Assembly: GCF_003383615.1 (NCBI RefSeq)
Contig: NZ_QNUL01000026.1
Location: 1-64,000 of the forward strand
Length of the DNA: 64,000 bases
Direction: 5' to 3'
Origin: Dyadobacter luteus
GTDB lineage: Bacteria > Bacteroidota > Bacteroidia > Cytophagales > Spirosomataceae
A program made the position numbers and the translations under genes. Below the pieces are notes generated by a model. The model did no database searches and was not told the origin of the DNA. It saw nothing but the letters and a program-made list of their open reading frames with translations. Shown here piece by piece: positions 17,516 through 26,084 of this stretch. Within the stretch, counting starts at the first letter, position 1. Each line of letters begins with the position of its first letter.

Positions 17516-18195
17516 TTATTTTCTGTATTAATGAATTTATAAACGATAGCTGCCACTGCCGCACCGGCGATTGGTGCTACAATGAAGAGCCAAACCTGCT
17601 CCAGTGCCCAACCGCCTACAAATACAGCCTGACTGATACTACGCGCAGGATTAACAGAGGTATTTGTAACAGGAATACTGATAAGGTGGATGAGCGTAAG
17701 TGCCAAACCTATAGCCAATCCTGCAAAGCCAGGTGAACTTTTGCGATCAGTTGCCCCGAGAATGACAATCAGAAATATAAAAGTCATGACAAATTCTGTA
17801 ATGAGCGCAGCATTCATACTGTACTTACCAGGGGAATGAGCGCCATATCCGTTCGCTGCAAAATCACCTATCGCGCTTCCGTTGCCGGTAACGATCATTT
17901 GCAAAACACCCGCTGCAACAAGAGCACCAAGAATCTGAAAGATGATATAAGGAACCAAATCTTTCGCGGAGAACCGGCCTCCTAACCACAAACCCACAGA
18001 AACAGCCGGATTGAGATGAGCGCCTGAGATATGTCCCAGAGAGTAAGCAATAGTAACTACGGTGAGACCGAAAGCCAGGGAAACCCCCAGTAAACCAATA
18101 CCTACTTCGGGAAATGCTGCTGAAAGTGCTGCACTACCACAACCGCCTAAAACAAGCCAAAATGTTCCGATGAACTCTGCTAAATACTTTTTCAT
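17512..18195 (-). CDS. aqpZ: Aquaporin Z
   Basis: Water channel in the inner membrane, 227 residues, six transmembrane helices. Both NPA boxes are present: SGAHLNPAVSVG in the first half and TNTSVNPARSISQA in the second. The short loop after the second NPA and the overall length fit the water-selective AqpZ group rather than glycerol facilitators. Stand-alone gene with its start at ATG 18195. Confidence 0.94.
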   Translation of the reverse strand: MKKYLAEFIGTFWLVLGGCGSAALSAAFPEVGIGLLGVSLAFGLTVVTIAYSLGHISGAHLNPAVSVGLWLGGRFSAKDLVPYIIFQILGALVAAGVLQMIVTGNGSAIGDFAANGYGAHSPGKYSMNAALITEFVMTFIFLIVILGATDRKSSPGFAGLAIGLALTLIHLISIPVTNTSVNPARSISQAVFVGGWALEQVWLFIVAPIAGAAVAAIVYKFINTENN

Positions 18196-18287
18196 ATTCC
18201 CTATAGTGTTTGTGATTAATTTCAGCCTAGACGCTGAGTCTTGCTGATAGTCACAATTTCTACAAGAAATTTGGAGTAGAATTTTAT

Positions 18288-18677
18288 CTATAATTCATAT
18301 AGTTCTATGGGCAGATCATCGGGATCGGAGAAGAAAGTAAACTTCCGGCCAGTGAATTCGTCAATTCGGACGGGTTCTGTAATCACACCTTTTTCGTTGA
18401 AATAGGCTATGGCCTCGTCAATGTTGTCAACAGCAAAGGCAATATGACGAAGTCCGCAAGCTTCCGGGCGGGAGGGACGAGCAGGAGGATCGGGAAAAGA
18501 AAAAAGTTCGATGCAGTACTGACCCTGAAGCGAGAGATCCAGTTTGTAGGAATTTCTCTGTTCACGAAAAACTTCTCTGTCTATGTGAAAGCCAAGAATT
18601 TCAGTATAAAACTGTTTTGATTTTTCGTAGTCAGAGCAAATAATAGCTATATGATGTACCGCTTTTAAGAGTTGCAT
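18288..18677 (-). CDS. yaeR: VOC-family protein, YaeR type
   Basis: 129-residue vicinal-oxygen-chelate (glyoxalase-like) metalloprotein. It follows E. coli YaeR closely by eye: HHIAIICSDYEKSKQFYTEI, YCIELFSFPDPPARPSRPEA, CGLRHIAFAVDNIDEAI, DLPIELYEL. The His and Glu metal ligands of the fold (HHIA, IELF, LRHIA, IELYE) are all visible. The reaction is unknown; glyoxalase I activity is not established for this subgroup. It has its own TATATTTG box (18704-18711), so it need not depend on the upstream gene. Confidence 0.9.
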   Translation of the reverse strand: MQLLKAVHHIAIICSDYEKSKQFYTEILGFHIDREVFREQRNSYKLDLSLQGQYCIELFSFPDPPARPSRPEACGLRHIAFAVDNIDEAIAYFNEKGVITEPVRIDEFTGRKFTFFSDPDDLPIELYEL

Positions 18678-18703
18678 ATTCGATGATTGACTGATTGATT
18701 TGT

Positions 18704-18711
18704 CAAATATA
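18704..18711 (-). promoter_or_regulatory. yaeR promoter -7 box
   Basis: Minus-strand TATATTTG, an exact TAnnTTTG match, 26 bp upstream of the ATG and within the short gap after the 18725 gene's stop. Confidence 0.5.
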
Positions 18712-18724
18712 GACCTTCCGGAAA

Positions 18725-19909
18725 TCAGATTTTTATAAAAATTTTCTTCCTGTACATGCTGCGTAATATCAGGAACTCAATCAGTAGTACCAGAATTCCC
18801 GTAACCAGAGCCTGATAGCTGACCCCGAAAATCTGGTTGTACTGTGCACCAAGATGTATTTCAAGTGAATGAGAGAAAAATCCTGCAAGTGTATCTGCCA
18901 TGAGATAAGCAGCGATTGAGTTACTTCCAATGATGATTAATGGTGTAAACCATGAAACACGTTGTTTGAGATCGACTACATAATGAAATGCTGCGAGTAA
19001 CAGAAAACACCAGCCGGCGCTGAAAAGAGTCCATGCGGGAGTCCAGATACGTTTTACGATAGGATTGATTCCTGTAAGATCCAGCAGTATACCAGCCGCG
19101 AGAAGAAGGGCAGCAGCAACGATAAAGTTTTTGAGTAAAACGTATCCTGCATTGAGCTGTCTGATCCGGCTGCCTGCAATAAGTCCGAAGATCATGGTGC
19201 CCAATGTGGGAATGAAACTAAGCGTGCTATAGCCGCCACCATTATATTTGAACTCAGCCTCCCGTGGGAAAAGATTCATAAACCAGCGGTCAAAAGCCCA
19301 GGCCGCATTGGTATTCTTGTTCCAATGAGCGGCAAATCCATGCAGATGGTGCTCCCAGTCGGCAGTAACGCCGGCCTCCGCCCAGTTAAAGTCAGGACCT
19401 GGCAGAGGATAAACAGCAAATAATAACCAGTAACCCACCAGTATTCCAACCAGAGAGATAACACGCTGGCGGGTAGTTGCAAATCCCAATGCAAACAGAA
19501 AGGGATAGCCGAGGCCAATTTGCGTCAGTGTATCTTCGAATGTGAAATTGGTTTGCTCCTTATGCATAGAGCGAAGAAAAATACCCAATAAAATCAAAAT
19601 CAAAGAACGTCTCAATGTATGCATCCACATAACACTGCGGCTTTGCATTTGAGACGACCTGCTTGATATGGAGAAGGGAAGAGCCACACCCACCAAAAAT
19701 GAAAATGAAGGCTGTATCAGATCATGAAGTGAACATCCTACCCAGGGAACATGACTTTGATGGAAATCTAAAAACTGCCAGAATGAGCTGGCAGGCAAAG
19801 CTTCAGCAACATCTCCAAATCTTAGTATTTCACCCATCATGAGCAACATGACAAAACCACGGTAGGCGTCAACTGAAGATATGCGCTGGGATAGGGCAGA
19901 AGTTTTCAC
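18725..19909 (-). CDS. HGSNAT-like membrane acyltransferase (DUF5009 type)
   Basis: 394-residue inner-membrane protein with about ten helices. The N-terminus SSVDAYRGFVMLLMMGE followed by PSFSFLVGVALPFSISSR is typical of the heparan-alpha-glucosaminide N-acetyltransferase/YeiB-like group, which in lysosomes passes an acetyl group across the membrane to a glucosaminide. In bacteria the acceptor is unknown, probably a cell-surface or periplasmic sugar. The start is GTG at 19909, with no better ATG before the first conserved residues. A near-consensus box (tatcttta) lies just upstream of it. Confidence 0.85.
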   Translation of the reverse strand: MKTSALSQRISSVDAYRGFVMLLMMGEILRFGDVAEALPASSFWQFLDFHQSHVPWVGCSLHDLIQPSFSFLVGVALPFSISSRSSQMQSRSVMWMHTLRRSLILILLGIFLRSMHKEQTNFTFEDTLTQIGLGYPFLFALGFATTRQRVISLVGILVGYWLLFAVYPLPGPDFNWAEAGVTADWEHHLHGFAAHWNKNTNAAWAFDRWFMNLFPREAEFKYNGGGYSTLSFIPTLGTMIFGLIAGSRIRQLNAGYVLLKNFIVAAALLLAAGILLDLTGINPIVKRIWTPAWTLFSAGWCFLLLAAFHYVVDLKQRVSWFTPLIIIGSNSIAAYLMADTLAGFFSHSLEIHLGAQYNQIFGVSYQALVTGILVLLIEFLILRSMYRKKIFIKI

Positions 19910-19977
19910 AGGATCTGTATTTTAAAGATATGTTCTGGGTACTACCATCCTTATCTGATGAAAGGCTATACGTACAA

Positions 19978-20012
19978 AGAAAAAACCTCACCAGTTTTAC
20001 CTGATGAGGTTT
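19978..20012 (-). terminator. Terminator after the GMC oxidoreductase gene
   Basis: Stem aaacctca-c-cag / ctg-a-tgaggttt (19983-20012) with one mismatch and a 6-base loop. On the minus strand it ends in TTTTTTC. Confidence 0.8.
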
Positions 20013-20038
20013 GACAATGATATTGAATTTTATATGAA

Positions 20039-21757
20039 CTACAGGTTCATTTTTTTCAATTCCTTCACGGCGTGATCCGCAGCGCGTGCAGTCATGGCCA
20101 TATAGGTAAGTGATGGGTTCACACACGAAGCAGATGTCATAAATGCACCATCTGTAATGTATACGTTCTTAGCATCCCAAATCTGGTTGTGCTTGTTCAG
20201 TACAGAAGTTTTAGGATCATTACCCATACGTGCAGTACCCATTTCGTGAATACCAATACCAGGATGTTTCGACTCGTCGTTGTAGGCAGTTACGTTGGTA
20301 AGACCAGCCGCTTCCAGCATCTCTGCTGCATCGTTCATCATGTCCACACGCATTTTCTTCTCGTTGTCGCCATATGCAGCGTCAAATACCACTACAGGTA
20401 ATCCCCATTTGTCTTTTTCGGTAGGGTGTAATGTGAAGCGGTTCTTTTCATCCGGAAGCATTTCCCCAAATCCTCCCAAATTCATATTCCATGCACCTGG
20501 TTCGGTCAGTTGCTTTTTGAAGTCAGCACCGAATCCATCCATGCCGGCACCACGTCCCCAGCTATCGCGGCTTGCGCCTCCCTGGTAACCGAATCCACGA
20601 ACGTAGTCACGTTTGTCGGTACCCCAGTTGCGGTAGCGAGGTACATATATACCATTCGCACGGCGTCCGAAATAATATTTGTCTTCATAACCTGGCATCG
20701 TACCACGGGCACCCACAGCAAGGTGGTGATCCATGATGTTACGACCCAGCTGATCGCTTTCATTCCCAAGCCCGTTTGCGAAGCGCTTCGATTTTGAATT
20801 CATCAGAATTGAAGCAGAAGCGATTGCCGAAGCGTTCAGGAATATGATTTTTGCATAATATTCTCTCGACTCCATGGTGTTCTGATCGATAATACGAACG
20901 CCGGTTACTTTACCTGCTTTTTCGTCGTAAATCACTTCAGAAACGATCGCGTCGTTAATTAGTGTAAGATTTCCAGTTTTACGTGCAGCAGGAAGTGTTG
21001 CCGATTGTGTACTGAAATAGGCGCCGTATGGACAACCTCTCATACACATGTTACGGAACTGACATGCAGCTCTGCCCAATTCAGTATGGAATCCCTGCGG
21101 TTGCGTAAGGTGAGCAGCGCGACCCATGATCACATGGCGACCTGCAAATTTTTTCTCAATCTCGCCTTTTACAGTTTTCTCAACGCAGTTCATCTGCATA
21201 GGAGGAAGGAAGTTTCCATCCGGCAATACATCCAGACCGTCCTTTGCTCCGCTGATACCTGCAAACTTTTCTACGTAGTCGTACCATGGAGCAATGTCGC
21301 TGTACCGGATTGGCCAGTCAACAGAAATGCCGTCTTTGGCATTTGCTTCGAAATCAGCTGCATTCAGGCGATAGCTTTGGCGTCCCCACAAAAGCGAACG
21401 TCCACCTGTATGGTAGGCACGAATCCAGTCGAATCCGCGTGTTTCTTTGTACGGGTTTTCTTTGTCGTTTTCAAACAGGTATCTGTGCTCTTCGTTAGCA
21501 GTGTAACCTGTTCTCATTCCTGCCCAATATTCTTCCTTTGCTACAGTAGTAACACGACCTCTATGTTCCAGCTCCCAGGGAGCAAGGGTTGCAGTTTTAT
21601 AATCTTCGATATGTTTGATATCCCTTCCTCTTTCAAGCATCAGCACTTTGAGACCTTTCTCAGTCAGTTCTTTTGCAGCCCAGCCTCCGCTTATTCCGGA
21701 ACCCACCACGATTGCATCGTAAGTGGCTTGTTTTGTCGCCTTTATATTTAAATTCAT
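20039..21757 (-). CDS. GMC-family oxidoreductase
   Basis: 572-residue flavoprotein (choline dehydrogenase/gluconate 2-dehydrogenase large-subunit type). The FAD-binding motif VVGSGISGGWAAKELTEKG is near residues 17-35, with MLERGRD after it. A cysteine-rich patch (CQFRNMCMRGCPYGAYF) is seen in this subgroup. The active-site region is HEMGTARMGNDPKTSV, and the C-terminal CVNPSLTYMAMTARAADHAV completes the FAD site. It has no signal peptide and lies 91 bp after a twin-arginine subunit 3 gene, which probably carries it through the Tat pathway. Likely role: oxidation of a sugar or glycoside (3-keto product possible) in the periplasm. Substrate not determinable. Confidence 0.9.
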   Translation of the reverse strand: MNLNIKATKQATYDAIVVGSGISGGWAAKELTEKGLKVLMLERGRDIKHIEDYKTATLAPWELEHRGRVTTVAKEEYWAGMRTGYTANEEHRYLFENDKENPYKETRGFDWIRAYHTGGRSLLWGRQSYRLNAADFEANAKDGISVDWPIRYSDIAPWYDYVEKFAGISGAKDGLDVLPDGNFLPPMQMNCVEKTVKGEIEKKFAGRHVIMGRAAHLTQPQGFHTELGRAACQFRNMCMRGCPYGAYFSTQSATLPAARKTGNLTLINDAIVSEVIYDEKAGKVTGVRIIDQNTMESREYYAKIIFLNASAIASASILMNSKSKRFANGLGNESDQLGRNIMDHHLAVGARGTMPGYEDKYYFGRRANGIYVPRYRNWGTDKRDYVRGFGYQGGASRDSWGRGAGMDGFGADFKKQLTEPGAWNMNLGGFGEMLPDEKNRFTLHPTEKDKWGLPVVVFDAAYGDNEKKMRVDMMNDAAEMLEAAGLTNVTAYNDESKHPGIGIHEMGTARMGNDPKTSVLNKHNQIWDAKNVYITDGAFMTSASCVNPSLTYMAMTARAADHAVKELKKMNL

Positions 21758-21848
21758 GATGAATGATTTCAGATTTTTTTGAATTGATTAATTAGCGGAA
21801 CACCCCAACTCTCCGGTCTCTACTCAGGTATTCCATCAATTTTACTAA

Positions 21849-22448
21849 TTACATAGCCCAGTTTTTCTGGCCTGGTTTCAGGTCTATGCAACCGTCGTAG
21901 CGACCTGGTACGGCCACGTATTCAAGAGCCTGTGTAGCACCTGGCTCAGAAGTGAAATACCCCAGTAAAGTAAGTTCTTTCATCAAACGGAAGAACGGAA
22001 CACCACCGTCAGTATATTCTTTACCAGCCTCTGTATATTTCTTTTTCTCCTCACCTGCTTTGGCCGTTTCTTCCTTGGCAGCAGTTTGCATTTCAGTAAG
22101 AATTTTTGTTTGCTCTTCCGGCGTAGCTTTCAGGAAATCCTTTTTCTCCAGTTCCTGTAAGCCTTTGTTGAAGCTTGCCTGGTCTTTTTCCGGGTAGCAC
22201 TCCTTTAACATCATCTCTATGAATTCACCTACTTTGGCATCCTTAGCACCAGGCGTATCCGTTTTAGGGATAATGAGTTCCGCAACTTCTGAAACAAGAT
22301 TTTTTCTTTCTGCAGGAAAAGGAAAGGTAATTCCGGTAGCAGCATCACCAGCTTGTTTGCAACCTTCCAAAAAAGCCAGCATGGTTGGAGCAGAAAGCGC
22401 GCCTCCCATCAAAAGTGCAACACGACCTATTGCATCACGTCTTTTCAT
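21849..22448 (-). CDS. Gluconate 2-dehydrogenase subunit 3-like Tat protein
   Basis: 199-residue small subunit of a GMC dehydrogenase. The N-terminus (MKRRDAIGRVALLMGGALSA) has a twin-arginine and hydrophobic stretch, so export is by Tat. The body holds the family features SEVAELIIPKTDTPGAKDAKV and FFRLMKELTLLGYFTSEPGA. ATG at 22448 is chosen because the longer frame would bury the Tat motif. First gene of the pair with the GMC subunit at 20039-21757. A cytochrome subunit is not encoded next to them; electrons might go to an external cytochrome c. Confidence 0.9.
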   Translation of the reverse strand: MKRRDAIGRVALLMGGALSAPTMLAFLEGCKQAGDAATGITFPFPAERKNLVSEVAELIIPKTDTPGAKDAKVGEFIEMMLKECYPEKDQASFNKGLQELEKKDFLKATPEEQTKILTEMQTAAKEETAKAGEEKKKYTEAGKEYTDGGVPFFRLMKELTLLGYFTSEPGATQALEYVAVPGRYDGCIDLKPGQKNWAM

Positions 22449-22681
22449 TTTAATATCACATGTAAGGTTAATAATCCCAAAGTGTAATAATACATTCGAT
22501 AAATGCAATTACAACAATTTGGCTAATTTAGGAAATATTCTCGCTGATTGATTTTTAGAACAATTCTATATAGTGCAGTCCGGCGTATCTGGCTCTATAT
22601 CAGTTTTCTATAATTATTAAAAATAAATTAAAGTTGAGGCCGGAAAGAGCGGTGTCTTTTACAAGGTTGGCATGAACGACC

Positions 22682-23752
22682 TTAAATCACCATCAGGTTA
22701 CAACCGCGTATATCTGAATTATCGAAACGCCCCATGATATAAAAGGAATCTTTTTGCTGCCCGAATCTGCCAAGGTCCTGTGTTTCAATAAAAGAGCAGG
22801 TATCCAGATTGGCCAGGTCGACAACATTAACACCTCCTGTTTTAGAAGCTGTTATATTGTGATCGTAGACCGAGAAAGGATCGTTTACGTCACGTAGCAA
22901 CACACGCATGGAATAGCCCGGGTTGAAAATTCCGTGTCCGTTGGAATAAGCCTGAGAAAGTAGTTCGGTCATTCCATATTCTGAGTGGATCACTTTTGTG
23001 CCAAAAGCGTTGGTGAGGATATCGTGTACCTCTTCACGGAGTAATTCCTGGCGCCGTCCTTTCATTCCTCCGGTATCCATAATCTGCAGATCCGGAATGT
23101 TCACGAGAAAAGAAAGGTCAGTATCGCTTTCCGCGAGATCGAGCAAAGCGAATGTCACACCCATCAGCAAAATCTTCTTCCCGTCAGGATTTGCAGCCAG
23201 CATCCGGAGGCGCTCCAGCATGTCGTTGGTATTGTGGAGGTAAAAGCCTGATAATTCTGAGCCTGTTTCCTTAATAAAGTGATCCAGCATATATACCAGA
23301 GACGAATTATTTCGTTCAAGGTAGGAAGGAAGTAGTGCCAGAATATGGAAGTTATCCAGTGCACCGTAGTGTTCTTCAAAAATGCGTTTGGAAACGGATT
23401 TGTACAGTTCAGCATCGAAGAGCGTGTGGCGACTCGCGACAGGAGGTATTCCTTTGATTTGAGTGGTGCCGCTGCTTTCAAAAGTTACAACCGGATCGGA
23501 TAACCGGCCACTTGTAACAGGATGGTATTTGAAAAACTGAATAGGGAGAAACGGAATGTCAGTCAGTTGCTGAACACGGGAAATATCGACATTCAGATTG
23601 GTCAGGTAGCTGTTGTAGACAGGATTGTTGGCTGCCTGGTACCGAAAAATTTGTAAAGCCAAATCAGAAAAGCCGGAAGGCTGCAGCTCTATGATTTGCT
23701 GACGTAAATGGTTACGTTGTTCTGAAAAAGATTTGTTGCTTGACAATTCCAA
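22682..23752 (-). CDS. LuxE-like acyl-protein synthetase
   Basis: 356-residue cytoplasmic protein of the LuxE/ANL-like acyl-activating group. It contains the nucleotide-binding loop VTFESSGTTQIKGIPPVASR, IMDTGGMKGRRQELLRE, and SEYGMTELLSQAYSNG, all typical of LuxE. LuxE activates a fatty acid with ATP and moves it to a cysteine. No luxC or luxD is nearby, so this is a stand-alone version common in Bacteroidota, acceptor unknown. The start is TTG at 23752: there is no ATG in frame upstream before a stop, and the first internal Met lies near residue 155. A TAACTTTG box sits 25 bp upstream. Confidence 0.85.
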   Translation of the reverse strand: MELSSNKSFSEQRNHLRQQIIELQPSGFSDLALQIFRYQAANNPVYNSYLTNLNVDISRVQQLTDIPFLPIQFFKYHPVTSGRLSDPVVTFESSGTTQIKGIPPVASRHTLFDAELYKSVSKRIFEEHYGALDNFHILALLPSYLERNNSSLVYMLDHFIKETGSELSGFYLHNTNDMLERLRMLAANPDGKKILLMGVTFALLDLAESDTDLSFLVNIPDLQIMDTGGMKGRRQELLREEVHDILTNAFGTKVIHSEYGMTELLSQAYSNGHGIFNPGYSMRVLLRDVNDPFSVYDHNITASKTGGVNVVDLANLDTCSFIETQDLGRFGQQKDSFYIMGRFDNSDIRGCNLMVI

Positions 23753-23777
23753 TACTGTTACTTTCGTGTTTGAAGGA

Positions 23778-23785
23778 CAAAGTTA
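23778..23785 (-). promoter_or_regulatory. Promoter -7 box of the LuxE-like gene
   Basis: Minus-strand TAACTTTG, an exact TAnnTTTG match, 25 bp before the TTG start, supporting that start. Confidence 0.5.
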
Positions 23786-23862
23786 GATGTAGAAAGTCAG
23801 AAATGCGAAACAGCGTACAAAGTTTACCACGATCCTTTTCTTTCATGTTAATATAGAAATGT

Positions 23863-24447
23863 ATGAATTTTAAATTACCCGCCTTTTTGTTGTCAGCAGC
23901 AGCCCTTAGCGGATGCGTGGATATACCTGACTTTGACAATGCACCAAAGATTTATTACAACGGTGTTAGTCAGTATACCGAGGTTGATACATTGAATCCT
24001 GGAACTGGAGCCGAAGTAATTCAAAGACGGGAAGTTGTAGTTGTATCTGTGAGATTTGAAGATGGTGATGGCGATTTAGGTGTAGATCCAATAGATTTAC
24101 AGGGAGAGAGGGGCGAAGAGCTGCGTAGGGCTTATACAAATGTGCCAGGTTGGGGTATTCCGGCTAATTACGAAGTGACAGTACTTACGCAACGGACGGA
24201 CGGCTCATGGGAGGAGAGAGTTTTTGCTGAAGATAATGCGAACTTTTTCCCCGTACTTAAACCAGATGGCAAGCCGGGGCCAATAAAAGGAATACTGGAC
24301 ATGAACATTGACAACAACTACTCTAATTCTACTGTTATGCGAAAGAGAAGATATAAGGTACGTATCATAGATCGCGCTTTCAATATAAGTGAACAAGTAG
24401 TGATACCAGAGGGAGATGAGGTTACGGTTCCGACTCCAAGAGATTAA
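23863..24447 (+). CDS. Hypothetical lipoprotein
   Basis: 194-residue lipoprotein: signal MNFKLPAFLLSAAALSGC with acylated C18. The body is beta-rich and contains VSVRFEDGDGDLGVD, an acidic loop that is common in Cytophagales lipoproteins and may bind calcium. The C-terminal strand region (RRYKVRIIDRAFNISEQVVI) suggests an Ig-like or cadherin-like fold. No catalytic motif is seen. It is divergent from the LuxE-like gene and convergent with the histidine kinase gene (5-bp gap). Function unknown; probably sits in the outer or inner membrane facing the periplasm. Confidence 0.8.
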   Translation: MNFKLPAFLLSAAALSGCVDIPDFDNAPKIYYNGVSQYTEVDTLNPGTGAEVIQRREVVVVSVRFEDGDGDLGVDPIDLQGERGEELRRAYTNVPGWGIPANYEVTVLTQRTDGSWEERVFAEDNANFFPVLKPDGKPGPIKGILDMNIDNNYSNSTVMRKRRYKVRIIDRAFNISEQVVIPEGDEVTVPTPRD

Positions 24448-24452
24448 CTTGA

Positions 24453-25739
24453 TTAATCCTCAATCACCTGAGCTGGGAGTATAATCCTGAAAGTGGTGCC
24501 CTTTCCCAGCTCAGAGCTTTTTACAAACAATTTGCCGGAATGGTAATTCTCAATAATCCGTTTCGCCAATGTTAATCCTAATCCCCAGCCCCGTTTTTTC
24601 GTGCTGAAACCAGGATTGAAAATCTTGCTCATGTTTACCTTCGTCATACCTTTTCCTGTATCAGAAATATCAATCAGGATTTGATTTGTATTTGGAGGCG
24701 ACTGCAAGGTGACATTGATATCACCTATTCCCCCCATTGCATCTACTGCATTTTTACAGATATTTTCGACAACCCACTCGAAGAGGTTTTTGTTTAAGGA
24801 TGTGGTTTGTTCTGGTGCCAATTGATTATCTACTGTGAAATTCACTTTTGACGAAACCCTTTTTTGCAAATAAGTGATGAAGTCAATCACAATTTCTGCA
24901 ACGGGCTCCTCTTTCATGGTCGGCACAGAACCGATATTAGAAAAACGTGTTGTGATCATTTCCAGCCGGATCACGTCTTTCTCAATTTCTTCCGCAATGT
25001 AAGGTTCGATATTCGGATCGCTTCGGAAGTATTCCACCCATGCCATTAAAGAGGATAAGGGCGTACCCAGCTGGTGTGCTGTTTCTTTCGCAAGCCCGAC
25101 CCAAACTCTATTCTGCTCCGCTTTTCTGGCAGAACTGAAAGCCAGATAAGCCAGGTAACCGATCAAAAGCATTACTGAAAGCTGAATGGCTGGATAGTAG
25201 CGCAACTGTGTAAGCAGAAATGAATTACTATAGTATATGTAGCCGGTTTTGCCAGGAGCCAATTCTACAGGGATAGGAGTATGTTCCTGTTTCATGATGG
25301 CCAATTGCTCATCAATGATCTTTTCTCTCTGTTGGGGTGTAATGTTCGGAGGGTACTCTCGTTCAATTGTCTGGTTGGCGCGGTTGGTATTATTTTCATC
25401 CACATAAATAGTTGGGATTTGATAGAAGTCCACTGCCTCCTGAATCACAGTAAAAATGACATTTACGTTTTCGTTGTTATCTGTGGTGGTAAGTGTACGA
25501 AGCAGCTCTGCATAAAGTGTAACCTCTCTCTCTTCTCTTTCTTCCAGTTTGTCTACGAGATTGTTAGTGTAGAACAACGAACCTATGCTCAATAACACAA
25601 GGATAACCCCAATCATATATTTGAGGAATATCTTTTGGTCATATACATCCGTCATTGATCGCTTCAATCGGTCACTGTTGAGGAGAGCGACAGGTTGTAG
25701 CCGGAATTTCGGTTTTTGTTTTGAGGTACCAGAATTCAT
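24453..25739 (-). CDS. Orphan sensor histidine kinase
   Basis: 428-residue membrane kinase. Transmembrane helices lie at about 39-57 (YMIGVILVLLSIGSLFY) and about 186-203 (LSVMLLIGYLAYLAFSS), with a 125-residue periplasmic sensor between. The phosphorylated histidine is H222 in KETAHQLGTPLSSL. The N box is ENICKNAVDAMG, with ATP-binding glycines in DTGKGM and GWGLGLTLAKR. No response regulator gene is adjacent. ATG 25739 is used; the open frame reaches a TTG at 25778, and an ATG further in (25655) would still leave both helices. Signal sensed is unknown. Confidence 0.88.
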   Translation of the reverse strand: MNSGTSKQKPKFRLQPVALLNSDRLKRSMTDVYDQKIFLKYMIGVILVLLSIGSLFYTNNLVDKLEEREEREVTLYAELLRTLTTTDNNENVNVIFTVIQEAVDFYQIPTIYVDENNTNRANQTIEREYPPNITPQQREKIIDEQLAIMKQEHTPIPVELAPGKTGYIYYSNSFLLTQLRYYPAIQLSVMLLIGYLAYLAFSSARKAEQNRVWVGLAKETAHQLGTPLSSLMAWVEYFRSDPNIEPYIAEEIEKDVIRLEMITTRFSNIGSVPTMKEEPVAEIVIDFITYLQKRVSSKVNFTVDNQLAPEQTTSLNKNLFEWVVENICKNAVDAMGGIGDINVTLQSPPNTNQILIDISDTGKGMTKVNMSKIFNPGFSTKKRGWGLGLTLAKRIIENYHSGKLFVKSSELGKGTTFRIILPAQVIED

Positions 25740-26084
25740 TAATCTCAGGATCTGATCGTATAGGTGTATAAAAAACAAACGAAGTTACATCACTTCTGTT
25801 TTAATCTTGGCTGCTTATCGCAAATAGCGTGTCCCGAACTTACAAGACGCCTTAGGATAAACTGAAAATATCTGTGCCCCGTGTCGGACTATATAGCTCC
25901 GGAAGGCCTTTAGGATCAGTTAAAATCATGATAATGGTCATGAAACCAGCGAAGTAAGCTCAGGAAATTTGTAGAGCAAAGTCGGGATTTATTTATATAA
26001 CTTCTAAATAGACCTCAGGCCTTTCAATCACTTTCCTATTGTAATTTTTGTGCCGTATTTTTGTAATCAGAATTAGAAACAGTG
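25740..26084. other. Divergent intergenic region, 345 bp
   Basis: Between the histidine kinase and hemA. It holds the hemA -7 box at 26056-26063 and an inverted pair catga/tcatg near 25927-25943. Nothing else with coding or RNA-gene character is visible. Confidence 0.5.
26056..26063 (+). promoter_or_regulatory. hemA promoter -7 box
   Basis: TATTTTTG, an exact TAnnTTTG match, 21 bp before the hemA ATG. A TTG lies at 26039-26041 but at a short 14-bp spacing. Confidence 0.6.

Noticed and set aside
21005..21751. 248-codon open frame antisense to the GMC gene
   Set aside because: The plus-strand product is cysteine-rich with no family resemblance; the minus-strand GMC motifs are clear.
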